From Sparassis latifolia (lineage: Eukaryota; Basidiomycota; Agaricomycetes; Polyporales; Sparassidaceae), in the NCBI GenBank assembly GCA_018466975.1, contig CM031556.1:3038001-3102000 (forward strand): 64,000 nt of DNA. The letters are read 5' to 3'. This document shows positions 22,172 through 33,740 of this stretch, in pieces. Position 1 is the stretch's first letter; each line of letters opens with the position of its first letter. Both the position numbers and the translations under genes were made by a program. Under the pieces are notes generated by a model, which was given only the letters and a program-made list of their open reading frames with translations, ran no database searches and was not told the origin of the DNA.

Positions 22172-22320
22172 ATGCTATTGGATGGAAAAACTCGGAAAGT
22201 TCTTTCTCCCTACTTCTCCCTGCTCGCTTTATGCTATTGGACACGCAGGTCCCAAGAGTTTTGTCTTCCCTGTTTCTCCCTGCTCACTTTATGCTATTGG
22301 ACACGAAGGTCCTAAGACAT
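22172..22320 (+). repeat. 60-bp tandem repeats in LTR U3, each with an ATTGG box
   Basis: Units carrying tatgctattgga recur at 22171, 22230 and 22290 (spacing 59-60 nt) together with ttctccctgctc. Each contains ATTGG, an inverted CCAAT box, which suggests a U3 enhancer array. The minus-oriented LTR fragment D has the same three-unit array with ccaatag at about 23235, 23295 and 23355. Confidence 0.75.
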
Positions 22321-22429
22321 TTTTCCTTTCTACTTTCCCCTTTGATCACGTGATGCTCTTATTTTGCTATTGGCCAATCTGCCATGTAACACTACTATGT
22401 AACGGTCACAATGGATGACACCCGAGGGG

Positions 22430-22437
22430 TATAAAAG
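22430..22437 (+). promoter_or_regulatory. TATA box of LTR B
   Basis: TATAAAAG lies 56 nt downstream of a CCAAT box (22374-22378), a standard Pol II LTR promoter layout. The sister fragment A keeps the same motif. Confidence 0.6.
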
Positions 22438-23064
22438 GACCCCCGAGGCGCCCCGACCCATAGTCTTCTCTCCCCACTTGTAGCACCCCTATAAGTGAAG
22501 AGTTCTCCCTCCGCTTGTAGCTTACCCTACAAAGTGATAAACTAAAAGAATAGGAGTTTGCTCCACTCCTCCCAGTAACATTGTTACTCATAATCAAAAA
22601 GATCCCAATGAAGTCAGTTCAGCGCAGGCAGTGAGTTGTTACGAACACAACTACTGTACTCTCGTATCGTTTCTGTTGGGTAGTCTAGCACACGATTGCT
22701 AGATACTCAACCTGTTCTCGAAAAGTTCTCGGACAACACGTAGGAAAATTATCGGCCAGGCACATCATATTAGGACACACGCACTCGGTAAAGCCCTGCA
22801 CACAGTTGTAGGCACTCGGATAGGAACACAGAAGACTCGGTAAGCCCTGCACACAGTTGTAGGCACACAGATAAGAGAACACAGAAGACTCAGCATCGTA
22901 TAAGAAGACAGAATGCAAGCCCTTGCACACGGTTGCTAGGCATCCCCCTCTACATTCCCCCGTCTGTATTGTACAGACTACCATCCTGACTTCAGACAAC
23001 AAATCACACGTATAGCTCAGGCGTCCCTAACCCATTATCATAAATTTGATATCACTGAACAACT

Positions 23065-23183
23065 GTGATAGCCCGGCGTACTTTCCCGTTTGCCACGCCC
23101 GGTGAACCACAGCGAAGTACCACTCACTTGACCGGGAGTCAAAAGCTCCTCCGGTCAGGGCCCGTGCATACCCCGAGTCGACA
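23065..23183. repeat. GC-rich TG...CA block between LTR remnants
   Basis: A 119-bp block starting tgtgatagcccggcg and ending gagtcgaca, clearly more GC- and CG-rich than its surroundings. It sits where the U3 of fragment D breaks off. It could be a short insertion or internal retroelement DNA. No duplication was seen. Confidence 0.35.
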
Positions 23184-23184
23184 A

Positions 23185-23489
23185 TGTGATCAAAGAAGAA
23201 AGTAGGAAGGAAAAATGTCTTGGGACCTTCATGTCCAATAGCATAAAATGAGCAGGGAGAAATAGGGAAAATAAAAGTCTTGAGATCTTCATGTCCAATA
23301 GCATAAAGTGAGCAGGGAGAAATAGGGAGGGAGCACATTCCGAGTTTTTTCTGTCCAATAGTATAATATAAGTGTCAGATGACATGCTTGGCCAACATTC
23401 TCGGGCTCCATCTTGATCACGTGACTCCATCATCAAGTGCTGCCTTGGTGGTTACGTGTTTATAAGTCAAACACTTTTAGTACATGACA
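23185..23489 (-). mobile_element. LTR fragment D (U3 only, minus orientation)
   Basis: Reverse complement of 22046-22350: it has the same terminal motif (tgtcatgtactaaaagtg when read inversely from 23489) and the same 60-bp ATTGG repeats. It is truncated before the CCAAT/TATA region. Confidence 0.68.
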
Positions 23490-25667
23490 ATATATAACAA
23501 AAAAGCAAGTTATTGTGAAAAAAAAATAGGTAGAAATGGCCAGAGTGGAACATGCACTGCAATTCTCTCACCAAGGATCCTGAAGTGATATCACTATACC
23601 AGAGCCAATTCATTCACACTGTCGAGCTCATCATGTTGATCTACAGTCCCAGACAGCATGAAGCTGACACTAGAGGTCGAGACAGGATGTGCACCTGCAC
23701 TTCTCAGAATACCAGCTAGAGATCAGGCTGCATGATCCAGATGTGTGGCAGGAGCTCATAAAGACAGGAATGGCTAAGGCCTGCCATAGCGAGGGCTCAC
23801 ATGTTCATGTTTATCTAAGCAGACAGACCACCTTTCAAATTGTTGGTGATGACACTAATGACCTATGAGAATGCACTACTTCAAGGTCTGGTAGCATTCC
23901 TGAATGCGCACTGCAATACAATTGCATTTTCTCTCTGCAGACCACATTATAATTAACCTCTTTGACAGTCAGAAAACATAGCTAAAGCAGGACGAGCTTA
24001 CTGAAGATGTTATTACCTCTCCCTTGGTACATAGATTCAGCTTGTTGAAGAAGATATGAAGGTAAGATGATCTTGTACCTTGCATATTGCACCTGGAGAG
24101 CCTGACATTCACTCAGTTAGCATAATTCATTGTTAGAGACTACCCATTTGTCTGAAGTGATATGACCACAAGGTCAACCCCCACCATCCAGAGGTCCCTA
24201 ATGCCAACTCCAGCTGGAGTGTCAGGAGCTGAACTGCAACTCGGTGACCAGTACCTTCTTTGGATGAGGGTCAAGTGCATCAGCCACATTCAAACATTAG
24301 AGGACATTTCCTGAAATTAGTAATCAATCATCAATAGAATCTGAGAGAAAGAGTATATACTGTTGATTGTTATATATCCCAGGCATGTTCAGAAGCAGAA
24401 ATTGTTTTAGAGCAATACACAGTTTCTCTCCTACTTGGGCTGGTGACATCTACTCTATGGAGTAGCTGGGTTAAATAGCCCAGTGCTCACTGAGAAACTG
24501 GAAAGTAACTCCAGCACTCCAGCTGTGCCATGCGACATCTCTTAGCAGAGCTGGGTCGATGCAGCACACCTTCATGGTGGTGGAGAGACTTGAAGTAGAC
24601 TGAGCTGGCACAATCACAAATCACTTTTAGAGACATGGAAATGTTTCATGAGGCATATGCTCATGAAGGGGACTGGCATAGATATTCATATCTAACAGTC
24701 ATGCAGTTCACACCTAGTCTGCACCATAAGGGTCCTCAGATCTCAGAACTTACATAGCCAGATCAGTCTGGCTCAATTTGTTAAGGTGCAGAGCTGTAAC
24801 TGTGAATATGTGATACATTCAGTTTTATTAGAAACACCAGGCAATTGAATGATATCTCACCATGAGAGAGTCTGTACTCAGTGGGTGTGAAATAGATTTT
24901 AATATGAGCCATTGACAACAGTAGTCAGTTTTGCCTCATACAGTTTAAGAGAAGTCCTACAATTCATATTTAGTAGGAGGCAAACCAGCCACTCACTGCT
25001 TTGTCTGCAGTGGGCTTGGCCATAGTGACAACTCTTGCTGCTTTCAGAGTTTGCCTTTAGTTCATCGTCATAACACAGAATTCAGTTTAACTTCAACATT
25101 TTCAGGCTTCCACTATTTATCAGAGGAGGCTCGAGCCCTAGTATTGAACAGTTTTAAGGATGAAGCCAGCGATAGAAAAGGGAAGCTAGTATATCTGTCA
25201 GTGTTAAATGAGGCCCTAACTCGAGAGAGAATCAGCCAACTCCAGGTAATTTCTACTATTGGATGATGGTCACATTATTGATGTGTCCATCAGTATGTCA
25301 TAGATAGTGCACTGTGACCAGTTTTTGTGCAAGAGTATCAGCATGCACACACTTTGAACATTATTTAGCATGCTCTAGCAGCTGGATATCACATGATTTG
25401 CAGTCAGTAGCTTTATTACTGTTAGCTATATGTGTCACTAATACCATTGCCTGACATCCATATTTTTAGCAGCACAGATGTGCACTTTATGCAGCTGAGA
25501 GATATATTGTTAATGCTACCAGGCCATGGTGCACTCTCTATGGAAATGTTGTCATGAATATTGCCCTGTCACTTATTTGGCTCTTGAAGAGATTGAGATG
25601 GTCATTCAAGAAATTGACTGAATTCTCATGCAACCTGCTAATATAGTTGTGCCAAAACCTAGTAATG
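23490..25667. other. CG-depleted unclassified island DNA
   Basis: There is no frame above about 70 codons and no motif I recognise. CG dinucleotides are rare while TG and CA are common, consistent with long-term methylation-driven decay of an old repeat. Confidence 0.45.
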
Positions 25668-26770
25668 ACAGACGCGAATGGTGTCTTGGATAAAACACAA
25701 ACCAAAACAAAATCCTCCTGAGGTCGCCGGACTTGAACAAAGTCGGCAAATATTCCTCAGTGTATTTGATGTAGTAATCGCTTGGTTACCTGGTAGTAAT
25801 CAAGTGTGAGAGTGTGTGTGTGAGTAAGAGAGAATAACTGTCTTGTAATAAGACAGAAAGTATGACCAAGTAATAAGTGACCGAGTAAACAGATGACCAA
25901 CTGACAGATGACCGAGTTATGACTTGCTTGATGCCTAGAATGCTATGCCTGAACAACACTTGTATTCAGATAAGTATAGACTTGAGTATAAACCAACTAG
26001 TGACTACTGGGGTGAGAAGAATGCTCTGTAACATAAGAGCAACAATTTTCCTCTGGGGGTGAGAAGAATGTCCTATACCTTTAGAACAACAGGTTTCCTC
26101 TGAAAGTCCAAGTGGACTTCCAGGGTTTATATACTAAAGAAGGTGGGAAAATCTAAATAATAGAAAAGCGCCTTCAATAGAAATAACAATAGAAAATGTG
26201 ATAATAGGAGTCTGAGTCATAACAATAAGAAATGACTCTAGATAAAACAAAAGAGAGTGGGGGATAATAAAAATAATAAAGACAATAGAAACCTACCTCG
26301 CTATTGTCCTTTTAAGTGTCAGACATTAGTCAGCAAAGATGACCAAGCACTTCAGTGACTAAAAACAGACAGAGTAATAGCACAAACAAACAGTGATCAA
26401 TATTTGAGTATAATACTTGGACGTGTGTGAGTGGAGAGGTTGAGCAAGTGTGACAGCGAGTACAAAGAAAAATTCCTCATCAATCCTAAACCCGCGATGT
26501 TCCCTTCCCTCTGAATCCTTCAGCATCAACTTCTTCCTGGTCTCCAGTGCATGCGAAGTCTAGCTCATAAGCTTCACCATAAAGACGAGCTCTGGCACGC
26601 ACAGCCTTGGCAGCTTTGGCCTTCGCTTTCATCGCCTTATTGTTGGCCTTGGCCTTGGATCACTCTGCTTGCCAAGCTCGATATCTAGAGTATTGCGTTA
26701 TGCGAGTTTTATATTGAAACATGTTACACGTCTGTCAGTAATATTGCACTAAGTCTTCATGCAACTGCAG
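25668..26770 (-). mobile_element. Probable retroelement remnant (unclassified)
   Basis: Less CG-depleted than its flanks. A direct duplication of about 50 bp starts with ggggtgagaagaatg at 26009 and 26056. Near 26560-26740 the minus strand reads a basic Ala/Lys/Arg-rich peptide (KAKANNKAMKAKAKAAKAV, then RLYGEAYELDF) with one in-frame TGA. The layout suggests an LTR followed by decayed coding DNA, but the ends could not be fixed. Confidence 0.35.
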
Positions 26771-27155
26771 AGGGTTTCTTGTGGTATCCACCTTGAATCA
26801 AGCGTGGTTAAAGTGAGGCATTTGAGTGCCCATAGGCTGCTCAGCTGCTAATAGTTGTGGTGGACACTAGAGATCATCTGTAAGGACATTGGACATCTGA
26901 GGGATTCATGGCTTCTTATGATCATGAGTTAGTATTTATGATTGATAGTCAGCATCCAGAGCCAATCAATATGACCATTCAAGAATTTTTCTCAGAGTTC
27001 ATGTGCAATGACACTGAATGTGGAGGATTTGTGAAGCTAAAGGTGAGTCTCTGCATAATGCACCTGACAATATTTTCAATGATTGGCTAGAACTGGCCAC
27101 CTTCACATGGCTTTGATGAACATTTCAAGGAATATTATGAAACATTCATACAAAT

Positions 27156-28594
27156 CACTTCAGGGTACCCTTTATCCCTAGCTCTTAGCAACAAGATTTT
27201 CTATAGTATGTCATAGCTAAGAGCTTCTTAAGTGTCAGACTGACCATGGTACCTATTATGTCTCAGGGCATTCTGTGGGATTGCCCAGGGCATAGATACA
27301 ATATAGGCTGGGCATATGGGATGATTATTATGTGGGATATCCTACTAGGCTAGGACATTAATTGTTTATCTCAGTATTACTGGTTGTCCCATGGTGTTAG
27401 GGGTACATAAGGATGTCCCACTGTTAGCAGAAGATATATTTTTAGGCTGTTGTATATTTATTGTTTCATCTTTTCATCTACTGCTATACTGTATAAACCT
27501 TAATTACATAGTACAGTAAACCAGTGCTTTATTAACACTTTATATAAAAATGGGACATTCCATTTTAAGGACATCCCATTTTAAGGACATCTCATTTTAA
27601 GGACATCCTAAAATGTGATTTATTTGTATGCTGACAGCTATTCAGGCTATTATTTGTCTGAATATATCTGTTAGACTTCTATAATTATTTAAAGACCTAT
27701 ACTAGTTATTGTATTATTAAGATTGGAGAGTAGCAGGTCCTTAAATGGGATATCCCATCCTATAGCATAATGTCCCAGAGTATAAGAAGTCATTGGGTGA
27801 ATGTGTTTGTAAATGCAACCTTACTGCAATCTTAGGTCAAATGTCTTCCTTGCTTTGTTCAGGTACATTCTATAGTAGCAGACTTGACTAAAGTGTCTCT
27901 TATTTGCTAGTGTATAAGTAGACTGAGTTACTGTGTTTCTTCTGATTATTAATGAAAGTTATAGAATATTCATGTTAGACGCAATATACTAAAGGTGACA
28001 TCACATCAATTTGAACATTACATCAGAAAAGATATGATTACTTTTGAAACACGAGAATAAGAACTGTTGTTTGGCCTGTTATAGTTGTTCTTTGATCTAA
28101 TGAACATGTTATACATACCACTAATAGTAATTAGTATTATAACACTGCAGGTGAATATAAATCCTAGTATGGGATATTTTCACTACTTGTGTATCTCCCA
28201 TCTCATTTGAAGTATCAGTAAAGCACTGGTTTACTGTACTATGTAATTAAGGTTTATACAGTATAGCAGTAGATGAAAAGATGAAACAACAAATATACAA
28301 CAGCCTAAAAATATATCTTCTGCTAACAGTGGGACATCCTTATGTACCCCTAACACCATGGGACAACCAGTAATACTAGGATAAACAATTAATGTCCTAG
28401 CCTAGTAGGATATCCCACATAATAATCATCCCATATGCCCAGCCTATATTGTATCTATGCACTGGGCAATCCCACAGAATGCCCTGGGACATAATAGGTA
28501 CCATGGTCAGTCTGACACTTAAGAAGCTCTTAGCTATGACATACTATAGAAGATCTTGTTGCTAAGAGCTAGGGATAAAGGATACCCTGAAGTG
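27156..28594. mobile_element. Long-TIR element 1 (1439 bp) with 8-bp target duplication
   Basis: It starts cacttcagggtaccc and ends gataccctgaagtg. The two arms (about 27156-27545 and 28205-28594) are inverse copies. The 8-bp duplication atacaaat lies on both sides (27148-27155, 28595-28602). Non-coding. The size of duplication fits hAT, P or KDZ-type mobilisation, which this sequence alone does not distinguish. It disrupts the JmjC relic. Confidence 0.88.
27554..27608 (+). repeat. 16-bp tandem repeat in the element 1 loop
   Basis: gacatyycattttaag occurs three times at 16-bp spacing, with a partial fourth unit. The gacatccc motif also recurs elsewhere in the island. Confidence 0.8.
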
Positions 28595-29120
28595 ATACAA
28601 ATCGTATCAATGAAGGCTTACATGACTTAGAATAGATGGAGAAACCTATCTTTCTATTATCATCTACTGCTGTCACCACTAATTAGTAACTCATCTCAGT
28701 GTGTTACTCTTGAGTTGATGAGCATTTACCTGCATTATTCATGAAGTGCTTAGGTTCAAAGATGTATTTAGCCACCACAGACCTGCAAAGTGTTGGGTCA
28801 ACTCCGCTGCATCAGAACATCACCAACACCATTTATGCTGGCTGAGCTTAAGCTCAGACAAGTTAAACCCTTTGACATCTATTAGAGATTAGGTAAGGCA
28901 GTCTTCATTCTCACAGGATGTTCACATCAGGTAGGTAGTTTTGTTCTTCATGACTTTGCAGCCTGATTAATGTTTATTTATGCTCAGGTCAGCAATCTTA
29001 GCACCTTACTCCAGCTCCTTCTCTTTTGACTACCCCTTTTGATAATTGCCTCTCTGCTAAGCACTCTGTGTCATGATCTTTGCCATGGTCAACTTAAGGC
29101 CACTTCATGCCACCTTCTGA

Positions 29121-30498
29121 CACTTCAGGATATCTCCCAACTCAGCCTTTTAGTTTGAACTTAATCACTAAAAAGTTGTACCTAAGAGACTCTTTTGACA
29201 TGATCTCTCAGGTCCTTTTTTTAGAGTCCTGGTCTAATCTTAGGAGAGTTCTAGGTCTGACTTATTCCAGAGCTGAGAAGCATATTTTGAAACTTGGAAA
29301 CAAAAAATGGATCAGTTCTGTCTCATAGTTTTATTTTATTTTATAAGTTTTCCTGTATATTGTCATATGTCACACAGTGCTAGGTGCTAACATGGAACAT
29401 CCCAGTATAGGAACATCATATCTTAGCTATATTTCTGATAGTTATAACATTAGTATATAGCTCTCTTTCAGATGAATATACTAATAGATCTCTTATAAAA
29501 TTTAAGATAAAGAGACATTTTAAATCTTTTAAATGATATAACTATGGAAGGTTCCAGTATAATGGAAACACTCCAACTTTGGGATGTCCCATAAATTCAC
29601 TTTATGTTTTATCTCTAGTTTTTCATTTTAACATCTTTTAAATATAAGACTATAGAGAAAATAGCATGCAAATTCAGAATATATTATTCAATCTTACATT
29701 GAAGTTTTATATTGTCTTATTTAAAATGTATTTTGTATTTTATCAGAAGACATTCAGTAGTGAGCCTTCAGTATTGACACAGCAAGTGAACAATATGCTC
29801 ACTCACATTCTTCATTATGAGTGTCTTTGACTCTTATACTTTTATGTTTTGTGACTTTGGAAGGTTCTAATCACAAATCATTCCAAAGTCAAGATAAGAT
29901 GGTTTAATGTTCTCAGGAAATGTATCAAGCTGAGATCTCTTTATATAAATGCTTTATTATACTATTATATTTGCTTTCCTACAGCAGTAGATTACTTTAA
30001 ATTTATAATTTAAGCAGTATATCTTTAAGCAATATCAATCAAGCTTATTTAAAATAATGATTGAACATTACATCTACTAGTATACAGATAGTTACAAAAA
30101 CATTCAAAAATAATAGAAAATATACATTTTATAAAACTGATTACTCCAGAAAATAAACTAAATATATAATATAATGTACAAAAAATAAGGCTCAATGATA
30201 TAATATTTTCACACTGAGATGTCCCATATCAGCACCAAGTACTGTGTGACATATGACAATATACAGGAAAGCTCATAAAATAAAAGAAAACTATGAGACA
30301 GAACTGGTTCATTTTCTGTTTCTAAGTTTCAAAATATACTTCTCAGCCCTGAGATAAACCAGGTCTAGAACTCTTCCAAGATTAGACCAGGATTCTAAAA
30401 AAAGAACTTGAAAGATCATGTCAAAAGAGCCTCTTAGATACAACTCTCTAGTGATTAAGTTCAACCTAAGAGGCTGAGTTGAGAGGTACCCTAAAGTG
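29121..30498. mobile_element. Long-TIR element 2 (about 1.38 kb)
   Basis: It starts cacttcaggatatctc and ends ggtaccctaaagtg. The arms (29121-29420 and 30220-30498) are inverse copies, including the ttttcctgtatattgtcat region. Terminal sequence is shared with element 1, so it is the same family, but the interior differs. No clean target duplication remains; TCTGA occurs on both sides. Confidence 0.75.
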
Positions 30499-31049
30499 TA
30501 TCTGAATAATATTATAAGTCATTCTAATTCCTTATTTCTTTTTAATATCAGTTTTACATAAATCTAGTTGAAATAAAAACAGAGTTTTGGAGTTTCAAAA
30601 AAAAATACACTAACAGGAAAGGCTTGAGTTCTTTATACTTAATAGTATCACGTGAAATTTTAGTAGATTTTCATCTAAAGCAACTGTTTTGAGTGTATAT
30701 AAATGGTGAAATTTTTTAATAGATATCTAGAAATACAAAATGCTATGCAATGTAATGGACCACTCTTTACCAGTAATTTACTACTAAAAGTAATACAGAA
30801 TGATTAAAGCATGTGGAAACAATTAGATAATGAGAAAAAAGCAGAAACATAGAACTTCAGAAATCATTCCTGCCATGCAAAGTAGTGGCCTACTCCCCAC
30901 ATGTTTTGAAGGGTGTGACTAACTAATGGTCTGACTATAGGCAGAATCTGTTCATAGCCACTCCTTAGGAAGAAAGAGTGTGTCATGAGCTTTATATGCA
31001 AGTGTCACAGAATGCCATAGCTTCATGAACACTGCCAATGTGCTTAGCT
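30499..31049. other. AT-rich island DNA, nothing recognised
   Basis: Very AT-rich, with stops in all frames and no inverted-repeat structure noticed. Confidence 0.4.
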
Positions 31050-31940
31050 AAATAATTCATAATCAGGATGTTAACAAGAACAACAATCTACAAGATATTA
31101 AATTTGTCAGACTTGCATTTTGTACTATAATTCACATACCTGTACAGAGATAGCATAATCTTGTTCCTTGTTATATCATGTTTCACCATGGTGGCCAAGC
31201 TTTTGATATAGAGGAATAGCTGTTTCATCTGCTGCAAGATAACTACATCTTCATAACTTGCATACTTTGAAGACAACACATTTCTGAGCAGATTTCTTCT
31301 GATTTGCAGTTGACCAGTGAATAACCATATCATGCAATGCAAGCACTGTCATAACACAGTGAGTAGTACAGTTGTACATTGTATCAACAGATACACCACC
31401 CCAATCAGCTATCTTCTGTGATAAAGCTGCATTGTCATGATGCCCAAAACAATATAAAAAGATGGCAAGCTAATGTTCCACAGGCATCTGTGCATTCTGT
31501 GAATTATTATGGAATTCTGGAGAATTCTGGATGGCAGTGACAAGTTTATTGAATGTTATGAGTTAGAGGTGAACTGATAAAAGATGTCAGCATTGTTGTC
31601 ATAACATCAGAATAATAACGTGAGCTGTGAAATTTAAGGTGTATAAGAATTATAATGCAAAATCCTGATATGCATGATCTCACTATAAAGATTGTAATAG
31701 TTAAATAGGATAGCTGTTATCAATCTCAGTTATATCTCTGGCTATCAACACTGCCAAAGGGTGCAATCATCAACAGAGATCTGCAGGCACTTATCTGGTC
31801 CCTGTCTATCAATCAAATCATTGATCTCCTCATACCTGGGAGTGACAAGCTGCACAAGTGCCATCATAATGCTGAGATTCAAATTTTCAAGCAACTGCTG
31901 GTGCATTAAGGGACTATAATGAGAATGAGACATGAGGAGT
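31050..31940 (-). pseudogene. Relic of a PIF/Harbinger-type (DDE_Tnp_4) transposase
   Basis: From 31933 the minus strand reads a leader with LVTPRYEEINDLID. After stops comes FNKLVTAIQNSPEFHNNSQ and then NAQMPVEH*LAIFLYCFGHH, IADWGGVSVDTMYNC and THCVMTVLALHDMVIHW, which match the helix-turn-helix leader region of basidiomycete Harbinger-like transposases. The catalytic part (31088-31260) is barely legible. Several stops and lost CG dinucleotides mark it as an old relic. Element ends were not found. Confidence 0.55.
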
Positions 31941-32199
31941 GCAAATGTGAGAGTAGGTGAATAATGATGAGTTCAAGTCCTACCATCAGCTACAATCTCA
32001 TATGCCTTGTGAACTTCATCATTTGGAATCTTACCTCATACTTCCTTAACACTCAGCTCCTAAGAGCTTCCTTTACTTGATCTCTCACTCAGTTTTTCAC
32101 TCAGTTCTCACCTGGTGTCTCATTTCAACTCTGAGCAAGGCTAATATGCAGTAGGATCATGGAGAAACTGTGAACCTCGCATTACAATAATAACCATCT

Positions 32200-33740
32200 A
32201 ATAATGACTTTAGCAATTCAAGCGAGTTATAACAGAGAAGCAACTGATAGTAGGCAACTGCACCTTAGGCTCTAAGTAAAAGAAAATAGAATTAGCTGTC
32301 TATCTAAAAGCCTGTTCTGCTCCTTATATACTGTGAAACTAAGAAACTAGAAACTACTAGACTATTCTCAAGACTTTGTTCTTACTAATTCAAACCTTAC
32401 CGACCTTTCCTGAACCTTTTTGTCAATGCCAGATTACTAATTCTGCACATCTCCAACACACCCCCAATTTGGCATCTCTAAATTTTATTGGCTATCCATA
32501 CCTGGAAATTCTGTACATTGCTATATGTTATAGACCTATGCACATGACAAGAGAGCTGCTACCATCCTATCAGATCCTTTAACCATGATAGCAAAGCCTA
32601 TGCTTCATTCTCAAGATACCTCCCTTGATTTCTCATAATAATTCTAATCCTTCAAAATGTCATGTCTCACAAATCAAAGGCAACTGACACCTTTTTAGCC
32701 TTTGTCAAATTCTTTTTATTGCACCTGCCCAATAAGCGACAATCACAAGCAATATGACCACACTTTTCATAATTGTAACATTCTGTGTTTGTTACAATTT
32801 CAGTTGTTATATTCTTTCTGCGTGAATAATGCCATGTTCTCAGCTTCTTTTTCATTATCTGCTTTAGGCAATCCTCCGTGTCATTTTTCCTAGCACACAT
32901 ATCACATCTGACACTGTTAGGTTGCCCTTAGTGGCTGTGAGCATGCTCACAATATTAGCATAGTCCTCATGTAAATTAAATATAAGAATATCTGTAATAT
33001 CTTCATCAACAAGCTTAACTCTGATGTCCTTCAATTTTGCTGCCAAATCTGTGATGCTACTGATATAACCCTGAATCAGAAGCTTAGAGTTGTGTGCAAA
33101 ATTATAGAACTGGTGCTTGAGCATAATTCAGTTCATGCAGCTATTCTTTTCATAGACTGCTGCCAACACTTTTCATGCTGCTAGTCCATCTATGCAATTA
33201 CAAATGTAGTTATACTGTCTCAGATCAATTGTGAGCCTAATCATGGTAAGTCTATCCTCCACTTTTTTGTCCTATCTGCTAACTTATCTCCAGCATGCTT
33301 CTTCACTGCCCCTCTCACAACATTATAGCATGCATTACATCACATAACCATTGAGACCGCAAATTTCCAGTCATAGTAGTTATCTTCCATGAGCATCAGA
33401 ATTCTAACGTGAAGATTTAGTAATGCCATCACATGTAATAACATCAACTGATAAGATGTGAGGGAGAGATAAGATAATAGGTCAGGGGTTAAACTCATAA
33501 GGCTCATAACTAGTTGGCAACTGTGCCTCAGGCTACGAGTAGAAGAGAATAGAATTAGCTGTCTACCTAGAAGCCTGTTCTGCTTCTTATATACCATAAA
33601 ACTAAGAGACTAAAAACTACCAGACTATTCTCAAGACTTTGTCCTTACTAATCCTAACCTTACGGACCTTTTCCAAACCTTTAAAGCTATAGATGCCAGA
33701 TTGCTAATCTGCACACCTTCAATAACCAAATGGAGTAAAG
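32200..33740 (-). mobile_element. Gag-only Ty1/Copia-like LTR element, decayed
   Basis: Two direct repeats of about 250 bp (33480-33725, the 5' LTR on the minus strand, and 32215-32470, the 3' LTR) share gattctcaagactttg-type text and a TATA region (tatataagaagcagaacagg read inversely). Between them the minus strand encodes Gag: EDNYYDWKFAVSMVM near 33350, then VDEDITDILIFNLHEDYANI near 32990, then a zinc knuckle CYNYEKCGHIACDC near 32760 in which the second Cys has become Tyr. No protease, integrase or reverse transcriptase text occurs, so pol was deleted or never present. Confidence 0.72.

Larger units (their letters stand above)
22046..22954 (+). mobile_element. LTR B, plus orientation, well preserved
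   Basis: It starts TGTCACGCACC and ends near CCCCCTCTACA (TG...CA). Order: U3 with three 60-bp repeats, CCAAT box at 22374, TATAAAAG at 22430, then an R-U5 region shared with fragment C. No primer-binding site or gag/pol frame follows, so it is a solo LTR or a remnant. No matching target duplication was seen, so the ends are approximate. Confidence 0.65.
26908..28860 (+). pseudogene. Relic of a JmjC-domain protein gene, split by a transposon
   Basis: The first part (26908-27155) reads MASYDHELVFMIDSQHPEP, TIQEFFSEF and, after a probable intron, NWPPSHGFDEHFKEYYETF. This resembles the N-terminus of multi-copy mushroom proteins with JmjC-like cupin domains. The frame stops at the insertion at 27156. 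Downstream of it (28749-28841) the text LGSKMYLATTDLQSVGSTPL then HQNITNTIYAG corresponds to the segment where the family normally has an iron-binding H-x-D; here the Asp is Asn. Stops lie between the parts. The family call is from memory of motif style and needs a profile search. Confidence 0.5.
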
